Shown one piece after another: positions 37,670 through 46,561 of a stretch of DNA of 64,000 bases. Position 1 is the first letter of the stretch, and the number at the start of each line of letters is the position of its first letter. Origin of the DNA: DLKC01 sp002478885 (GTDB taxonomy: Bacteria > Bacteroidota > Bacteroidia > Chitinophagales > Chitinophagaceae); contig JAXLUI010000001.1 in NCBI GenBank assembly GCA_046329585.1, forward strand, positions 558,001-622,000, read 5' to 3'. Both the position numbers and the translations under genes were made by a program. A model generated the notes under the pieces. The model was not told the origin of the DNA. It searched no databases and saw nothing but the letters and a program-made list of their open reading frames with translations.

Positions 37670-37883
37670 AATCAGAACGGCCGTATTAATTTTTGCAATG
37701 TGCCTTCTAAACATTATTGCTTTTGCTCAATCAATGAATAACCAAACAGAAGACTCTACCGACTTCATGAGAAGTGAAGGAAAACTGTATGTTGTAATGG
37801 CCGTAGTAATCACCATTGTATTGGGTATCTTTATTTATCTTGTAAACCTTGACAAGAAGATCAGCAAACTCGAAAAGAAATAG
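37662..37883 (+). CDS. CcmD-like small membrane protein
   Basis: 73 residues. An N-terminal signal-like helix ends at IIAFAQ. A second hydrophobic helix (LYVVMAVVITIVLGIFIYLVNL) is followed by a charged tail (DKKISKLEKK). It overlaps ccmC by 8 nt, the position and topology of CcmD, which retains CcmE in the heme-loading complex. The cleavable-looking N-terminus is unlike proteobacterial CcmD but common in Bacteroidota. Confidence 0.8.
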   Translation: MNKIRTAVLIFAMCLLNIIAFAQSMNNQTEDSTDFMRSEGKLYVVMAVVITIVLGIFIYLVNLDKKISKLEKK

Positions 37884-38011
37884 CTTCATTAATTTTTAAA
37901 AAATAATTCAAGTCTGCATTAAAAAAAATCAGAGCTTAGATAATAAGTAGCCTCTTAAAAACGAATGTTAATTAGCTTGCATATTGAATAACAAAAATTA
38001 AATCCTTTCAC

Positions 38012-39430
38012 ATGTCAGATCAACAGTATAGTTTTTTTGAAAGTGTTCAGAAAAGCTTTGACAAAGCAGCAAAGTTTACCAAATGGGAAACCGGTCTGTT
38101 GGAACAGATTAAAGCCTGTAACGCAGTGTATCAAATGAGATTTCCCGTCAAGCGGGATGATGGATCAATCGAAGTAATAGAGGCATACCGGGTTCAGCAC
38201 AGCCAACACAAAACGCCTTGTAAAGGTGGTATTCGTTTTAGCGAGGAAGTGAACCAGGACGAGGTTATGGCTCTTGCAGCATTGATGACATATAAATGCG
38301 CCATCGTAAATGTTCCTTTTGGCGGGGCTAAAGGTGGTATAAAAGTTAACCCACGTAAATACAGCGAATTTGAATTACAAAAGATAACAAGGCGCTATAC
38401 AGCCGAATTAATTCGCAAAAACTTCATAGGACCAGGGACCGATGTTCCCGCACCAGACTATGGCACCGGCGAACGCGAAATGGCCTGGATCGTAGACACA
38501 TATGAAAGTATGCGCCCAGGCGAGATCGATGGGCAAGCCTGCGTAACAGGTAAACCAATTACACAAGGTGGTGTAAGGGGCCGTAAGGAAGCAACCGGAC
38601 TTGGAGTTTTTTATGGCGTTCGGGAAGTATGTAACATGCCTGATGTAATGGAAAAACAAGGTCTTACGGTAGGTGTTGAAGGTAAAACAGTGGTTGTTCA
38701 GGGCTTGGGAAATGTGGGTTATCATTCAGCGAAATATTTTAGAGAGAATGGCTCTAAAGTAGTTTGTATAGCTGAGTTTGAAGGGGCAATCTATAACGAA
38801 AACGGATTGAATGAAGATGAGGTTTTCCTGCACAGAAAAAAAAGTGGCTCAATTTTGAATTTTACCGGCGCTAAAAATCTTGCGAAAAGTTCCGACGCAT
38901 TAGAACTCGAGTGCGACATCTTAATTCCGGCCGCACTGGAAAACGTTATTCATGGAGGCAACGCGCATAATGTGAAAGCAAAAATAATTGGAGAAGCTGC
39001 GAATGGGCCGCTTACCCCTGAAGCTGATGATATACTTGCTAAAAAGGGAACATTGATTATTCCCGATATGTATCTTAACGCAGGTGGTGTAACGGTTTCC
39101 TATTTCGAATGGTTGAAAAATTTAAGCCATGTTCGCTACGGAAGGATGGAAAAAAGGTTTACCGAAAATATGAACAAACTCATCTTAAGCACCATGGAAG
39201 ATATGACGGGCAAAACGGTAACCAAAGAAGAAAGAAGTTATATTGAACATGGACCCAACGAGGTCGATCTAGTTTACAGCGGGCTCGAAGAAACCATGAT
39301 TGATGCAACACACGAGATCGTGAACTGCTGGAAAGCTAATCCGCAAATTCCCGATATGCGCACTGCTGCATACGTAGTTGCAATTAACAAAGTAGGCACA
39401 GCATATGCAGAGCTTGGCATTTTCCCATAA
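38012..39430 (+). CDS. gdhA: Glutamate dehydrogenase (Glu/Leu/Phe/Val dehydrogenase family)
   Basis: 472 residues. It interconverts glutamate with 2-oxoglutarate and ammonia. Substrate-binding region: QHKTPCKGGIRF; catalytic stretch: VPFGGAKGGIKVNPRKYS; APDYGTGEREMAW; then the Rossmann motif VVVQGLGNVGYHSAKYF and AGGVTVSYFEWLKN near the end. This is the hexameric family II type common in Bacteroidota. NAD versus NADP cannot be stated with confidence. It is monocistronic with its own terminator. Confidence 0.95.
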   Translation: MSDQQYSFFESVQKSFDKAAKFTKWETGLLEQIKACNAVYQMRFPVKRDDGSIEVIEAYRVQHSQHKTPCKGGIRFSEEVNQDEVMALAALMTYKCAIVNVPFGGAKGGIKVNPRKYSEFELQKITRRYTAELIRKNFIGPGTDVPAPDYGTGEREMAWIVDTYESMRPGEIDGQACVTGKPITQGGVRGRKEATGLGVFYGVREVCNMPDVMEKQGLTVGVEGKTVVVQGLGNVGYHSAKYFRENGSKVVCIAEFEGAIYNENGLNEDEVFLHRKKSGSILNFTGAKNLAKSSDALELECDILIPAALENVIHGGNAHNVKAKIIGEAANGPLTPEADDILAKKGTLIIPDMYLNAGGVTVSYFEWLKNLSHVRYGRMEKRFTENMNKLILSTMEDMTGKTVTKEERSYIEHGPNEVDLVYSGLEETMIDATHEIVNCWKANPQIPDMRTAAYVVAINKVGTAYAELGIFP

Positions 39431-39450
39431 CATATTTTTTATGATATTTT

Positions 39451-39480
39451 AAAGCTCTTCATTATTGATGAGCTTTTTTT
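39451..39480 (+). terminator. Terminator after gdhA
   Basis: AAAGCTC...GAGCTTTTTTT stem with one mismatch and an 11-nt loop region, 21 nt after the stop, followed by T7. Confidence 0.8.
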
Positions 39481-39512
39481 GTTGCCGGGCGCCAGCATAA
39501 ACATTCGGCCTC

Positions 39513-39532
39513 GTTGCGTCGCACACTTTTAC
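39513..39532 (+). repeat. Solo core of the interspersed repeat
   Basis: GTTGCGTCGCACACTTTTAC, 83 nt after the gdhA stop and just past its terminator, with the preceding GC arm ccgggcgcc. Confidence 0.88.
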
Positions 39533-39577
39533 TGCACCTTCCGAAGCATCAACTTGTATATAAAATAGCAAAGAAAA

Positions 39578-39597
39578 GCCCCGGATATTTCCGGGGC
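39578..39597. terminator. GC-rich hairpin in the gdhA downstream region
   Basis: GCCCCGG-atattt-CCGGGGC perfect stem, followed after 'gataa' by TTTTT. Could terminate plus-strand readthrough. Confidence 0.5.
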
Positions 39598-40054
39598 GAT
39601 AATTTTTGATCAGTCGGTACGGATGTTTTTATTTGGTTTTCAGGGTTGTTTTATAATAACATCCAAATTTCAGTCTACATAGGTAAGGTAAGGTTACGGT
39701 TCAAACGGGCTTTTTTGTTTTTTTAAAGGTTCGGGATAATAACGGGTTGATTGATAAACACCAAGCATATGCCAAAACACAAATACATTGATTTTCAATT
39801 GAAATCTCTGATTTTTTTAACAGCAAATCCCACTATGGGAATTTTTTTTTAGGAAATGGGAAAGAAAAGTACACCTTTTCCGGGTTTTATGCCCGGCGAT
39901 GCACGGGTGTACAAGTGTGCGACGCAACAAAGCCCATTACATAGATAAAAGTTGGGGCCATCACTTTGTGCAGTTTTAAATCATGTTCATTTGTTTGGTA
40001 ACTTACTGCTGTATTATTCTTTACGCAAATTTTTTAACCTTCAAAACTATGTTT
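39598..40054. other. Gene-free stretch upstream of the T9SS cargo gene
   Basis: No ORF with coding character. It contains a second terminator-like hairpin at 39826-39850 (TCCCActaTGGGA followed by nine T) with no gene upstream of it, and a right-type repeat core at 39909-39928. A short non-coding transcript is possible. Confidence 0.4.
39909..39928 (-). repeat. Core of the interspersed repeat, right orientation
   Basis: GTACAAGTGTGCGACGCAAC, exact inverse of the B-type core, 376 nt from the left-type copy at 39513. It is 126 nt upstream of the T9SS cargo start and does not follow a minus-strand stop. Confidence 0.88.
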
Positions 40055-40975
40055 ATGAAAAAACGCCATTTGTTTTTCCTGTGTTTAGTGCTGGCTACCA
40101 GCTTTGAGGTTAGTGTTAATGCTGTGGCACAACCCGATACACTAAATATTCCTAAACCGGCAATAAAAGGTGATTCTATCTTATGCCCCAATTCAACCGG
40201 AACATTGCGCACGCAAAAGGGTTACGACAGTTACCAATGGTACAAACGCAATTACGGGTCTAACAAAACCAAAGCCGTTGAGGGAGCCACCACCAACGAA
40301 CTTGCGGTGAGCAGCAATGAAACACCTGCTTATTTTTCAGTGGTTGTTACTGTAAAAAATATAAGGCTGCAGTCTGACGAAAAGCTGGTTGACGGATTGG
40401 TTTTCCTTCTTCCATCCGTTAAGATAGGTGGGGGGTTCAAAAATGGCCCGGGGTATTCCATCCTTAGAGAAGGCGATACCGGCGTTTTTACACTTACAAA
40501 ACCATACAATACGAATATTACGTGGTTTAGAGACGGTGAGCCAATTCCCGGCGAAACGACCAATTCTCTTTATGTGACTACCGGCGGTGTATACACTGTT
40601 CAGGGCGCACCAAGAACCTGCCCCGTATACATTGTTCCGTTGGGTATTGACCTGTTTGTACAATTAAAAAAGCCTCGGGACAGTAGCTTTAATTTTGCAA
40701 GCACGACATCAACCGTAGCCGCCATTATTGATCAGGAAAAAAACGCCGTCAAAGTATACCCCAATCCTGCGAGAGATAACATAAAGATCGAAGGACTGGA
40801 TGCATCTAAAATAACGGGGATCTCCATTGTTGACATACGTGGTAATATTGTTTTGAAGACAACCACCCTTGCCGCTTCGCTAACAATGAATATTCAGCAG
40901 TTGGTGGCTGGAGTCTACTATATCAAACTCGAAAATTCAGCCATAATGCAAACGATTAAAATAGTTAAGGAATAA
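40055..40975 (+). CDS. Secreted protein with T9SS type A sorting domain
   Basis: 306 residues from ATG 40055 (MKKRHLFFLCL). Signal peptide to about NAVAQ. The middle is two Ig-like segments (GDSILCPNSTGTLRTQKGYDSYQWYKR; NITWFRDGEPIPGETTNSLYVTTGGVYTV). The C-terminal 75 residues are a type A sorting domain: VKVYPNPARDNIKIEG...ISIVDIRGNIVLK...LVAGVYYIKLE...TIKIVKE. It is expected to leave the cell through the SprA translocon. No enzymatic domain seen, so probably an adhesin or surface protein. Confidence 0.9.
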   Translation: MKKRHLFFLCLVLATSFEVSVNAVAQPDTLNIPKPAIKGDSILCPNSTGTLRTQKGYDSYQWYKRNYGSNKTKAVEGATTNELAVSSNETPAYFSVVVTVKNIRLQSDEKLVDGLVFLLPSVKIGGGFKNGPGYSILREGDTGVFTLTKPYNTNITWFRDGEPIPGETTNSLYVTTGGVYTVQGAPRTCPVYIVPLGIDLFVQLKKPRDSSFNFASTTSTVAAIIDQEKNAVKVYPNPARDNIKIEGLDASKITGISIVDIRGNIVLKTTTLAASLTMNIQQLVAGVYYIKLENSAIMQTIKIVKE

Positions 40976-40978
40976 AAT

Positions 40979-41012
40979 AAAAAAGGCGCGCTGAAAACAG
41001 CGCGCCTTTTTT
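40979..41012. terminator. Bidirectional terminator between the T9SS cargo gene and lipA
   Basis: AAAAAGGCGCGCTG-aaaa-CAGCGCGCCTTTTTT, a strong stem flanked by A and T runs, serving two convergent genes. Confidence 0.95.
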
Positions 41013-41024
41013 ATTTATAGCCAA

Positions 41025-41942
41025 CTAGATATTTTTTGCCAGTTCTTTTTCTTCCTGCCATTTACTTCGGCCATAGCCTTTAAATACATGGCGCTCGCTG
41101 TGGTAGGATGAACGCACAAGGGGACCGCTTTCCACATAGTCAAATCCAAGCTCATAACCTATTTCTCTTAATTCAGCAAACTCATCCGGGTGAACAAATC
41201 TTTCAACCGGCAAATGCTTTTGTGTTGGCTGAAGGTATTGTCCGAGTGTAACTACATCTACATTAGCCAAAGCAAGGTCCTCCAGGGTTTGAACAACCTC
41301 TTCCTTCTTCTCTCCCAACCCGAGCATGATGCCGGTTTTTGTGCGCATGCCCCCCTGCTTTAACGTTCGAAGCACTTCAATACTTCTGCGGTATTTGGCT
41401 TGTATGCGCACCTGTTTAGACAAACGTTCCACTGTTTCTACATTATGACTAACAACCTGCGGCGCTGCATCTATTATGCGCTGTATATTTTCTGCTTGCC
41501 CTTTAAAATCCGGGATCAGCGTTTCAAGTGTAGTTCCTGGGTTTAAAGCCTTAACGGCTTTAATGGTATTGTACCAAATAATGGAGCCGCCATCCCGCAA
41601 TTCATCCCTGTCAACGCTTGTGATAACTGCGTGCTTTACTTTCATCAGGTGAATGGCTTCGGCCACACGCTGAGGTTCGTCCCAATCAACCGGGTCTGGC
41701 CGGCCTGTTGCTACTGCGCAAAAACCGCAACTTCGGGTACACACGTTGCCAAGTATCATGAAGGTAGCGGTGCCTTCGCCCCAACATTCTCCCATGTTTG
41801 GGCAATTGCCGCTTTCGCAGATAGTATGCAGTCTGTGAGTATCAACAAGTCCACGAACATGTTTATAATTCTCACCCAGTGGCAACTTTACCCTCAGCCA
41901 ATCGGGCTTTCTTGTTTTCTGTACTATTGGTAATTCCTGCAT
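41025..41942 (-). CDS. lipA: Lipoyl synthase
   Basis: 305 residues. Radical SAM enzyme inserting two sulfurs into protein-bound octanoate. The auxiliary cluster motif CESGNCPNMGECW (CX4CX5C), the SAM cluster motif CTRSCGFCAV (CX3CX2C), and the C-terminal RSSYHSERH that completes the auxiliary cluster are all present. It follows the 42126-42968 gene on the same strand but with a 183-nt gap containing a repeat, so it may have its own promoter. Confidence 0.97.
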   Translation of the reverse strand: MQELPIVQKTRKPDWLRVKLPLGENYKHVRGLVDTHRLHTICESGNCPNMGECWGEGTATFMILGNVCTRSCGFCAVATGRPDPVDWDEPQRVAEAIHLMKVKHAVITSVDRDELRDGGSIIWYNTIKAVKALNPGTTLETLIPDFKGQAENIQRIIDAAPQVVSHNVETVERLSKQVRIQAKYRRSIEVLRTLKQGGMRTKTGIMLGLGEKKEEVVQTLEDLALANVDVVTLGQYLQPTQKHLPVERFVHPDEFAELREIGYELGFDYVESGPLVRSSYHSERHVFKGYGRSKWQEEKELAKNI

Positions 41943-42039
41943 GCAAAAGATTTACGAAATGCAAGGTTACAAAATGACCGGGTGGATGGTTTGCGACACA
42001 CGGAAAACAACCTGCTGTTTGCTGAAAATTGCTCTACCT

Positions 42040-42059
42040 GTACAAGTGTGCGACGCAAG
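42040..42059 (-). repeat. Core of the interspersed repeat
   Basis: GTACAAGTGTGCGACGCAAG, 67 nt after the stop of the minus-strand 42126 gene, with arm gatgccatgaaaggctacggcccgg. A weak facing half (gtttgcgacacacgg) lies near 41990. Confidence 0.87.
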
Positions 42060-42125
42060 AGACGATGCCATGAAAGGCTACGGCCCGGTACACAATAACC
42101 TCAGTAAATGATTGACAAATGTAGC

Positions 42126-42968
42126 TTACTTTCTTTTACCGAATTCAATGGCGATGTAAGCGTTGTAGAAGAATTGCTTTGGCTCGTTTTGTATCATGAT
42201 TGGCATTTCTTTGCTGTAATATTCAGCGTTAATGCCTACTTCGAGTGCAGAAAGCAGCTCGTTGTACCTGCCATAATCGAAACGAAGCGCAAGGCGTGCA
42301 TAAGCGCCGGGAACGAATTTACCTTCGGTAAAACCCTTGGTGAAACCTGATGCTCCATTGATGAGTGTTGGGTCGAGAAATTTATCGGCAACGGTGTCGC
42401 TATATCTTATATCGTTATCGGTATTGGTGTTGGGGTCGTGCACGTTTAGATAATAGGGTTTCAGATATCCGAGGCTTAAGCCCCCACCGTATATTGCTGA
42501 AACGGCCACGCCGTTTTTATTGCCCTTACCACCAATGAGGTATTGCTGACCAACTCCTGCCTTCAGGTAATAAAAGTTATTTTCTTTTCCATAAACATAT
42601 GGATTGCCAACAAGAATAAATCCGCCGCCTATATCCTGCCCGGAAGAAATTTTTTCTTCTTTGGGGCTTTTACGTTCGCCAAGTTCAAGCCACCATAAGC
42701 TCGTTTTTTTAATGGTTTTGTATTTACCATGTTCATAGAACATTCCCCAGCCATCGGTGTTAATCTTGAAGCCGAAAGCAGATTGCTTTGCATAAATGAG
42801 CGAACCTTCTTCGTATTGCTTCATTAGCTGGTTAAGCCTGGCATTACGCTCTTTCTTTTTATCTTCTTTTGATTGTGCAGCTGGCTTTGTATTGTTGGTG
42901 GTTTGTGCGAAAGCCGTTACAGTGAGTGTACTTATAACTATCAGAAAAATGATCTTCTTCACGCTCAT
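42126..42968 (-). CDS. Hypothetical outer-membrane protein
   Basis: 280 residues from ATG 42968 (MSVKKIIFLIVIS); the frame extends upstream but the signal peptide MSVKKIIFL...TAFAQ fixes the start. A short charged helix (QSKEDKKKERNARLNQLMKQYEEG) is followed by alternating strands (AFGFKINTDGWGMFYEHG, KTIKKTSLWWLELGER, YARLALRFDYGRY) typical of a small beta-barrel, ending AYIAIEFGKRK. Function not recognised. The signal-peptide start faces osmC divergently, 38 nt apart. Confidence 0.75.
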   Translation of the reverse strand: MSVKKIIFLIVISTLTVTAFAQTTNNTKPAAQSKEDKKKERNARLNQLMKQYEEGSLIYAKQSAFGFKINTDGWGMFYEHGKYKTIKKTSLWWLELGERKSPKEEKISSGQDIGGGFILVGNPYVYGKENNFYYLKAGVGQQYLIGGKGNKNGVAVSAIYGGGLSLGYLKPYYLNVHDPNTNTDNDIRYSDTVADKFLDPTLINGASGFTKGFTEGKFVPGAYARLALRFDYGRYNELLSALEVGINAEYYSKEMPIMIQNEPKQFFYNAYIAIEFGKRK

Positions 42969-43006
42969 ATGATTTGTAGCTCGTAAATTTAGGCAAAAAT
43001 AAAGCA

Positions 43007-43411
43007 ATGACTTCTCAAATTATTTATAAAGGCTCGTTAAGGACGGAAGCGACACATTTGCAAAGCGGCACTCTAATTGAAACCGACGCCCCTATTGATA
43101 ACCAGGGTAAAGGAGAACGTTTTTCGCCAACCGATCTGCTCGCAACTTCTCTCGGAAATTGCATGATGACCATCATGGGAATTAAAGCAAGAGACATGAA
43201 TATTGACCTCACTTCAACCACTATAGACATTACCAAAATCATGAAGGCCGAGCCACGCCGTGTGGGAGGCATTAATGTTGCCTTTCATTTTCCTGAGCAT
43301 TTGCAAACCGACGATAAGCAAAAGAAAATTCTTGAAAATGCCGCAGTAACTTGTCCTGTTGCAAAGAGCATTCATCCAGATATCGATCTCGATGTAAAAT
43401 TTAATTGGTAA
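43007..43411 (+). CDS. OsmC family protein
   Basis: 134 residues. OsmC/YhfA-type fold. The peroxidatic cysteine is in LATSLGNCMMTIMGI and the resolving cysteine in AAVTCPVAKSIHPDIDL. Members reduce organic peroxides or have a related thiol role. It is divergent from the outer-membrane protein gene and convergent with hisF. Confidence 0.92.
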   Translation: MTSQIIYKGSLRTEATHLQSGTLIETDAPIDNQGKGERFSPTDLLATSLGNCMMTIMGIKARDMNIDLTSTTIDITKIMKAEPRRVGGINVAFHFPEHLQTDDKQKKILENAAVTCPVAKSIHPDIDLDVKFNW

Positions 43412-43467
43412 CGCTATTTATTGAATATTTATTTTGAACCGTGCTGCAGAATAAAAATTTAACTTCT

Positions 43468-43487
43468 GTTGCGTCGCACTCTTGTAC
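43468..43487 (+). repeat. Core of the interspersed repeat
   Basis: Exact consensus GTTGCGTCGCACTCTTGTAC, 57 nt after the osmC stop, same orientation as the gene. A decayed partner (tgcagcacacatgcc) follows near 43510. Confidence 0.88.
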
Positions 43488-43533
43488 TTTTTTTGCGTGG
43501 CCGGGCAATAATGCAGCACACATGCCATTTTAA

Positions 43534-44292
43534 CTACCGTCTCACATGAACATTATGATCGCTTAGATAAGCTTTTAAGTCAGCAATGCCTATCTCTTTA
43601 AAATGAAAAATACTTGCTGCCAGCGCCGCGTCTGCTCTGCCCCGTTCAAAAACATCTACAAAATGCTGCATTGTTCCGCCGCCGCCACTGGCTATTACCG
43701 GAACAGGCAGTGTTGACGAAAGTGCACTGGTAATATCATGGGCAAATCCTTGTTTGGTGCCATCGTGATTCATTGATGTAAGAAGAATTTCGCCGACTCC
43801 AAGATCAAAAGCTTGTTTTGCCCAGTCGACGCAACGAACCTCTGTCTTCGTTCTGCCACCATTCAAATAAACATACCACTCGTCATCTTCCTCTTTTTTT
43901 GTGTCGATGGCGAGAACCACGCACTGGCTGCCAAAATCTTTTTCCAATTCACGGATCAATGCTGGGCGTTTAAATGCAGCCGTATTTACCGAAATCTTAT
44001 CGGCACCATTTTGCAGCAGCACGCTTACGTCTTCTACAGAGGAAATGCCACCGCCAACCGTAAACGGAATATTGATCTTATGTGCAATTTTATTAACCAG
44101 CTGTGCAAGCGTTTTTCTTTTTTCAACTGTAGCAGTTATGTCGAGAAACACCAATTCATCAGCACCCTGCTGCGCATACAGAGCACCAAGTTCTACCGGG
44201 TCGCCGGCGTCGCGCAGGTCGACAAAATTGGTGCCTTTAACTGTGCGTCCATCTTTTATATCGAGGCAGGGAATAATTCTTTTTGTGAGCAT
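43534..44292 (-). CDS. hisF: Imidazole glycerol phosphate synthase cyclase subunit
   Basis: 252 residues from ATG 44292 (MLTKRIIPCLDIKDGRTVKGTNF). An upstream in-frame ATG at 44343 falls inside the repeat and is not the start. TIM barrel; the first catalytic Asp is in CLDIKDG, the second in LLTSMNHDGTKQGF, and phosphate-binding loops are GGGISS and ASGGGGT. It uses ammonia from HisH to make IGP and AICAR. It is the last gene of the trp-his operon. hisI/hisE do not follow. Confidence 0.97.
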   Translation of the reverse strand: MLTKRIIPCLDIKDGRTVKGTNFVDLRDAGDPVELGALYAQQGADELVFLDITATVEKRKTLAQLVNKIAHKINIPFTVGGGISSVEDVSVLLQNGADKISVNTAAFKRPALIRELEKDFGSQCVVLAIDTKKEEDDEWYVYLNGGRTKTEVRCVDWAKQAFDLGVGEILLTSMNHDGTKQGFAHDITSALSSTLPVPVIASGGGGTMQHFVDVFERGRADAALAASIFHFKEIGIADLKAYLSDHNVHVRR

Positions 44293-44324
44293 ACCTGTTT
44301 TTATTTGCCGAAATATTTGTTGCG

Positions 44325-44344
44325 GTAAAAGTGTGCAATGCAAC
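44325..44344 (-). repeat. Variant core of the interspersed repeat between hisA and hisF
   Basis: GTAAAAGTGTGCAATGCAAC; in the sense direction it reads GTTGCATTGCAC, where the inner G-C pair of the dyad is replaced by A-T. It starts 36 nt after the hisA stop. Confidence 0.85.
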
Positions 44345-44379
44345 GATGCTTAATACGTATTCGCATGAACGGCCAAAAA

Positions 44380-45108
44380 TTATTCAGCATTATTATTAAA
44401 GCTGGCGAGTTCGTTTAAATTTATTCTTCCCTCGTAGATTGCTTTTCCAACAATTGCGCCGTTGCAACCTATTGCTTCAAGCGCATACAAATCGTTCAAA
44501 GTCGCGACCCCGCCGCTTGCAATAAATTCCAGCTTTGGAAATTTGTTGATTATGTTTTCGTATAACTTAACCGAAGGCCCTTCCAACTTACCGTCTTTAC
44601 TTATGTCGGTGCAAAATACCTGCCGCACGCCGTGGGAAATGTATTTTTCAAGAAAGTCGTATACACAAACATCGGTTGTTTCAAGCCAGCCGCCGACCGC
44701 TATCTTTTCGTCTTTAACATCGGCGCCGAGTAAAAATTTATCTGCGCCAAATTTTCCAAGCCAATCTGTAAATGTGGCATGCTCTTTTACAGCAAGACTG
44801 CCGATTGTAGCGAATGCTGCGCCTGAACTGAAAACAATTTCAAGGTCTTCTTTCTTTTTTATTCCACCGCCAAAGTCAATCACGAGTCCGGTGGTTTTAG
44901 CTATTACCTCCAGCACCTTCCAGTTTTTTACAGCGCCGGCTTTCGCGCCATCCAGATCGACGAGGTGCAGACGTTTTAATCCGGCTGCCTCAAATGCTTT
45001 AGCTACCTCGGCTGGTTGTTCGTTATAGACGGTCTTTTGATTATAGTCGCCCTGGGTTAACCGAACGCATTTGCCGTCGATAATGTCTATTGCAGGAATA
45101 ATTTGCAT
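44380..45108 (-). CDS. hisA: ProFAR isomerase HisA
   Basis: 242 residues. N-terminal MQIIPAIDIIDGKCVRLTQGDY with the catalytic Asp, phosphate loops FGGGIK and ASGGVATLNDL, and second acid in CTDISKDGKLEGPS. It converts ProFAR to PRFAR. It starts 2 nt after the hisH stop, so it is translationally coupled. TrpF, the structurally related isomerase of the trp pathway, is encoded separately in the same operon. Confidence 0.96.
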   Translation of the reverse strand: MQIIPAIDIIDGKCVRLTQGDYNQKTVYNEQPAEVAKAFEAAGLKRLHLVDLDGAKAGAVKNWKVLEVIAKTTGLVIDFGGGIKKKEDLEIVFSSGAAFATIGSLAVKEHATFTDWLGKFGADKFLLGADVKDEKIAVGGWLETTDVCVYDFLEKYISHGVRQVFCTDISKDGKLEGPSVKLYENIINKFPKLEFIASGGVATLNDLYALEAIGCNGAIVGKAIYEGRINLNELASFNNNAE

Positions 45109-45110
45109 GC

Positions 45111-45701
45111 TTATAATTCGAGGAAGTTCTTTAATATTTTTTCACCTACGGCCGCGCTTTTTTCGGGATGAAACTGCACACCATAGAAATTATTCTTGTG
45201 CAGGGCTGAACTGTATGACTGCACATAGTCTGTGATTGCTATAGTATGTTCCCCTAGTGCTGCATAAAATCCGTGAACAAAATAGCAGTAACTGTTATCC
45301 GGGACATCTTTAAACAATCCCGTTTTTAAATCGTAGATATTGTTCCATCCGATTTGGGGTACTTTTACTGAAACATCGACCGGTGAAAAATGCTTTACAT
45401 TTTCATCAAATATGCCAAGGCATTCTGTGTCGTTTTCTTCCGAATGCTTACACATCAATTGCATGCCCAGGCAAACGCCTAACACAGGCTGATTAAGATT
45501 TTTGAGCAGTTCATCCAGTCTTCTTTGGTTTAAGTAACGCATGGCGCTATTGGCTTCTCCGACACCGGGAAAAATGACTTTATCTGCAGCCCTGATCTGT
45601 TCATGATCATCTGTAACAACAGCCTCTACGCCGATACGCTCAAGCGCATACATTACAGATTGTATATTTCCAGCGTTATACTTTACAATTACAAGTTTCA
45701 T
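45111..45701 (-). CDS. hisH: Imidazole glycerol phosphate synthase glutaminase subunit
   Basis: 196 residues. Class I glutamine amidotransferase: nucleophile Cys in GVCLGMQLMC, oxyanion region PGVGEANSAM, and catalytic His/Glu in GVQFHPEKS. It supplies ammonia to HisF. The start codon overlaps the last base of trpA, which ties hisHAF firmly to the trp transcript. Confidence 0.96.
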   Translation of the reverse strand: MKLVIVKYNAGNIQSVMYALERIGVEAVVTDDHEQIRAADKVIFPGVGEANSAMRYLNQRRLDELLKNLNQPVLGVCLGMQLMCKHSEENDTECLGIFDENVKHFSPVDVSVKVPQIGWNNIYDLKTGLFKDVPDNSYCYFVHGFYAALGEHTIAITDYVQSYSSALHKNNFYGVQFHPEKSAAVGEKILKNFLEL

Positions 45702-46492
45702 TACTTCAAAATAGAATCGAGAAATGATTTTGTTGCACCTCCAAGGTTCGCTGTGTTTTCCAGCGCTTTAATGTAAGCACTCCCTATGATCGCACCGTTT
45801 GCATGCTTGCAGGCGGTATCAAAAGTGTGTTTGTCTTTGATTCCAAAACCAACAAGAACCGGGTTTTTCAATTGCAGCTTTCGCAATTTGTCGAGATAAG
45901 CCTCGACCGGTAAAAAGTCTTTGTCACTCCCCGTAATTGAGGAAGAAGAGACTGCATATAGGAACCCGGTGCTTAGTGAATCAAGTTTTTTTGTCCGTTC
46001 CTCCGAGGTTTCGGGTGTTACAAGGAAAATAAAATTTAACCCATAGCGTCGGATGATTGCTCCGTATTCAGATTCAAATTCGTGCTCCGGTAGATCGGGA
46101 AGAATTAAGCCATCGACTGGCGCATCTGCACAATACTGACAGAATTTTTCAAAACCAAACTGCAGAACGGGGTTCATATAACCCATCAAAATAACAGGTA
46201 CATAAATTTCCTTTCTGAAATTTTTCAGTTGCTGAAACAATACATCTATACTCATTCCATTCTCCAACGCCTTGCTTCCACTGGCCTGTATTACGGGCCC
46301 ATCTGCCAGGGGATCACTGTATGGCATGCCAACTTCTATAAGGTCAGCACCATTTTCCTGTAATGCTTTCATTACCCTGACTGTGCTGTTCAATTGCGGG
46401 TAGCCTGCAGTACAATAGACATTGAGAACACGCTCTTTTTTTCTGGTGAATAATGCTTCTAACCTGTTCATTGATGATTCTTTATTGCTCAA
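45701..46492 (-). CDS. trpA: Tryptophan synthase alpha chain
   Basis: 263 residues as given; a second start at 46471 (MNRLEALFTRKK) is nearer the usual N-terminus. Catalytic Glu and Asp are in GADLIEVGMPYSDPLADGP, and phosphate-binding GFGIK and GAIIGSAYIK are present. It cleaves indole-3-glycerol phosphate and passes indole to TrpB. It overlaps hisH by 1 nt. Confidence 0.97.
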   Translation of the reverse strand: MSNKESSMNRLEALFTRKKERVLNVYCTAGYPQLNSTVRVMKALQENGADLIEVGMPYSDPLADGPVIQASGSKALENGMSIDVLFQQLKNFRKEIYVPVILMGYMNPVLQFGFEKFCQYCADAPVDGLILPDLPEHEFESEYGAIIRRYGLNFIFLVTPETSEERTKKLDSLSTGFLYAVSSSSITGSDKDFLPVEAYLDKLRKLQLKNPVLVGFGIKDKHTFDTACKHANGAIIGSAYIKALENTANLGGATKSFLDSILK

Positions 46493-46504
46493 TTATATTC
46501 TTCA

Positions 46505-46524
46505 GTACAAGTGTGCGACGCAAC
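46505..46524 (-). repeat. Core of the interspersed repeat between trpB and trpA
   Basis: GTACAAGTGTGCGACGCAAC. Sense orientation, 38 nt after the trpB stop; the arm cggctttt/gcctggcttttg is visible between the stop and the core. It lies inside the operon, 13 nt before the trpA start. Confidence 0.92.
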
Positions 46525-46561
46525 GATGCATAATACTTATTCAAAAGCCAGGCACAAAAAA

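Noticed and set aside
44293..44343. ATG 44343 as the hisF start
   Set aside because: It lies in the repeat core variant; HisF starts MLTKRIIPCLD at 44292.
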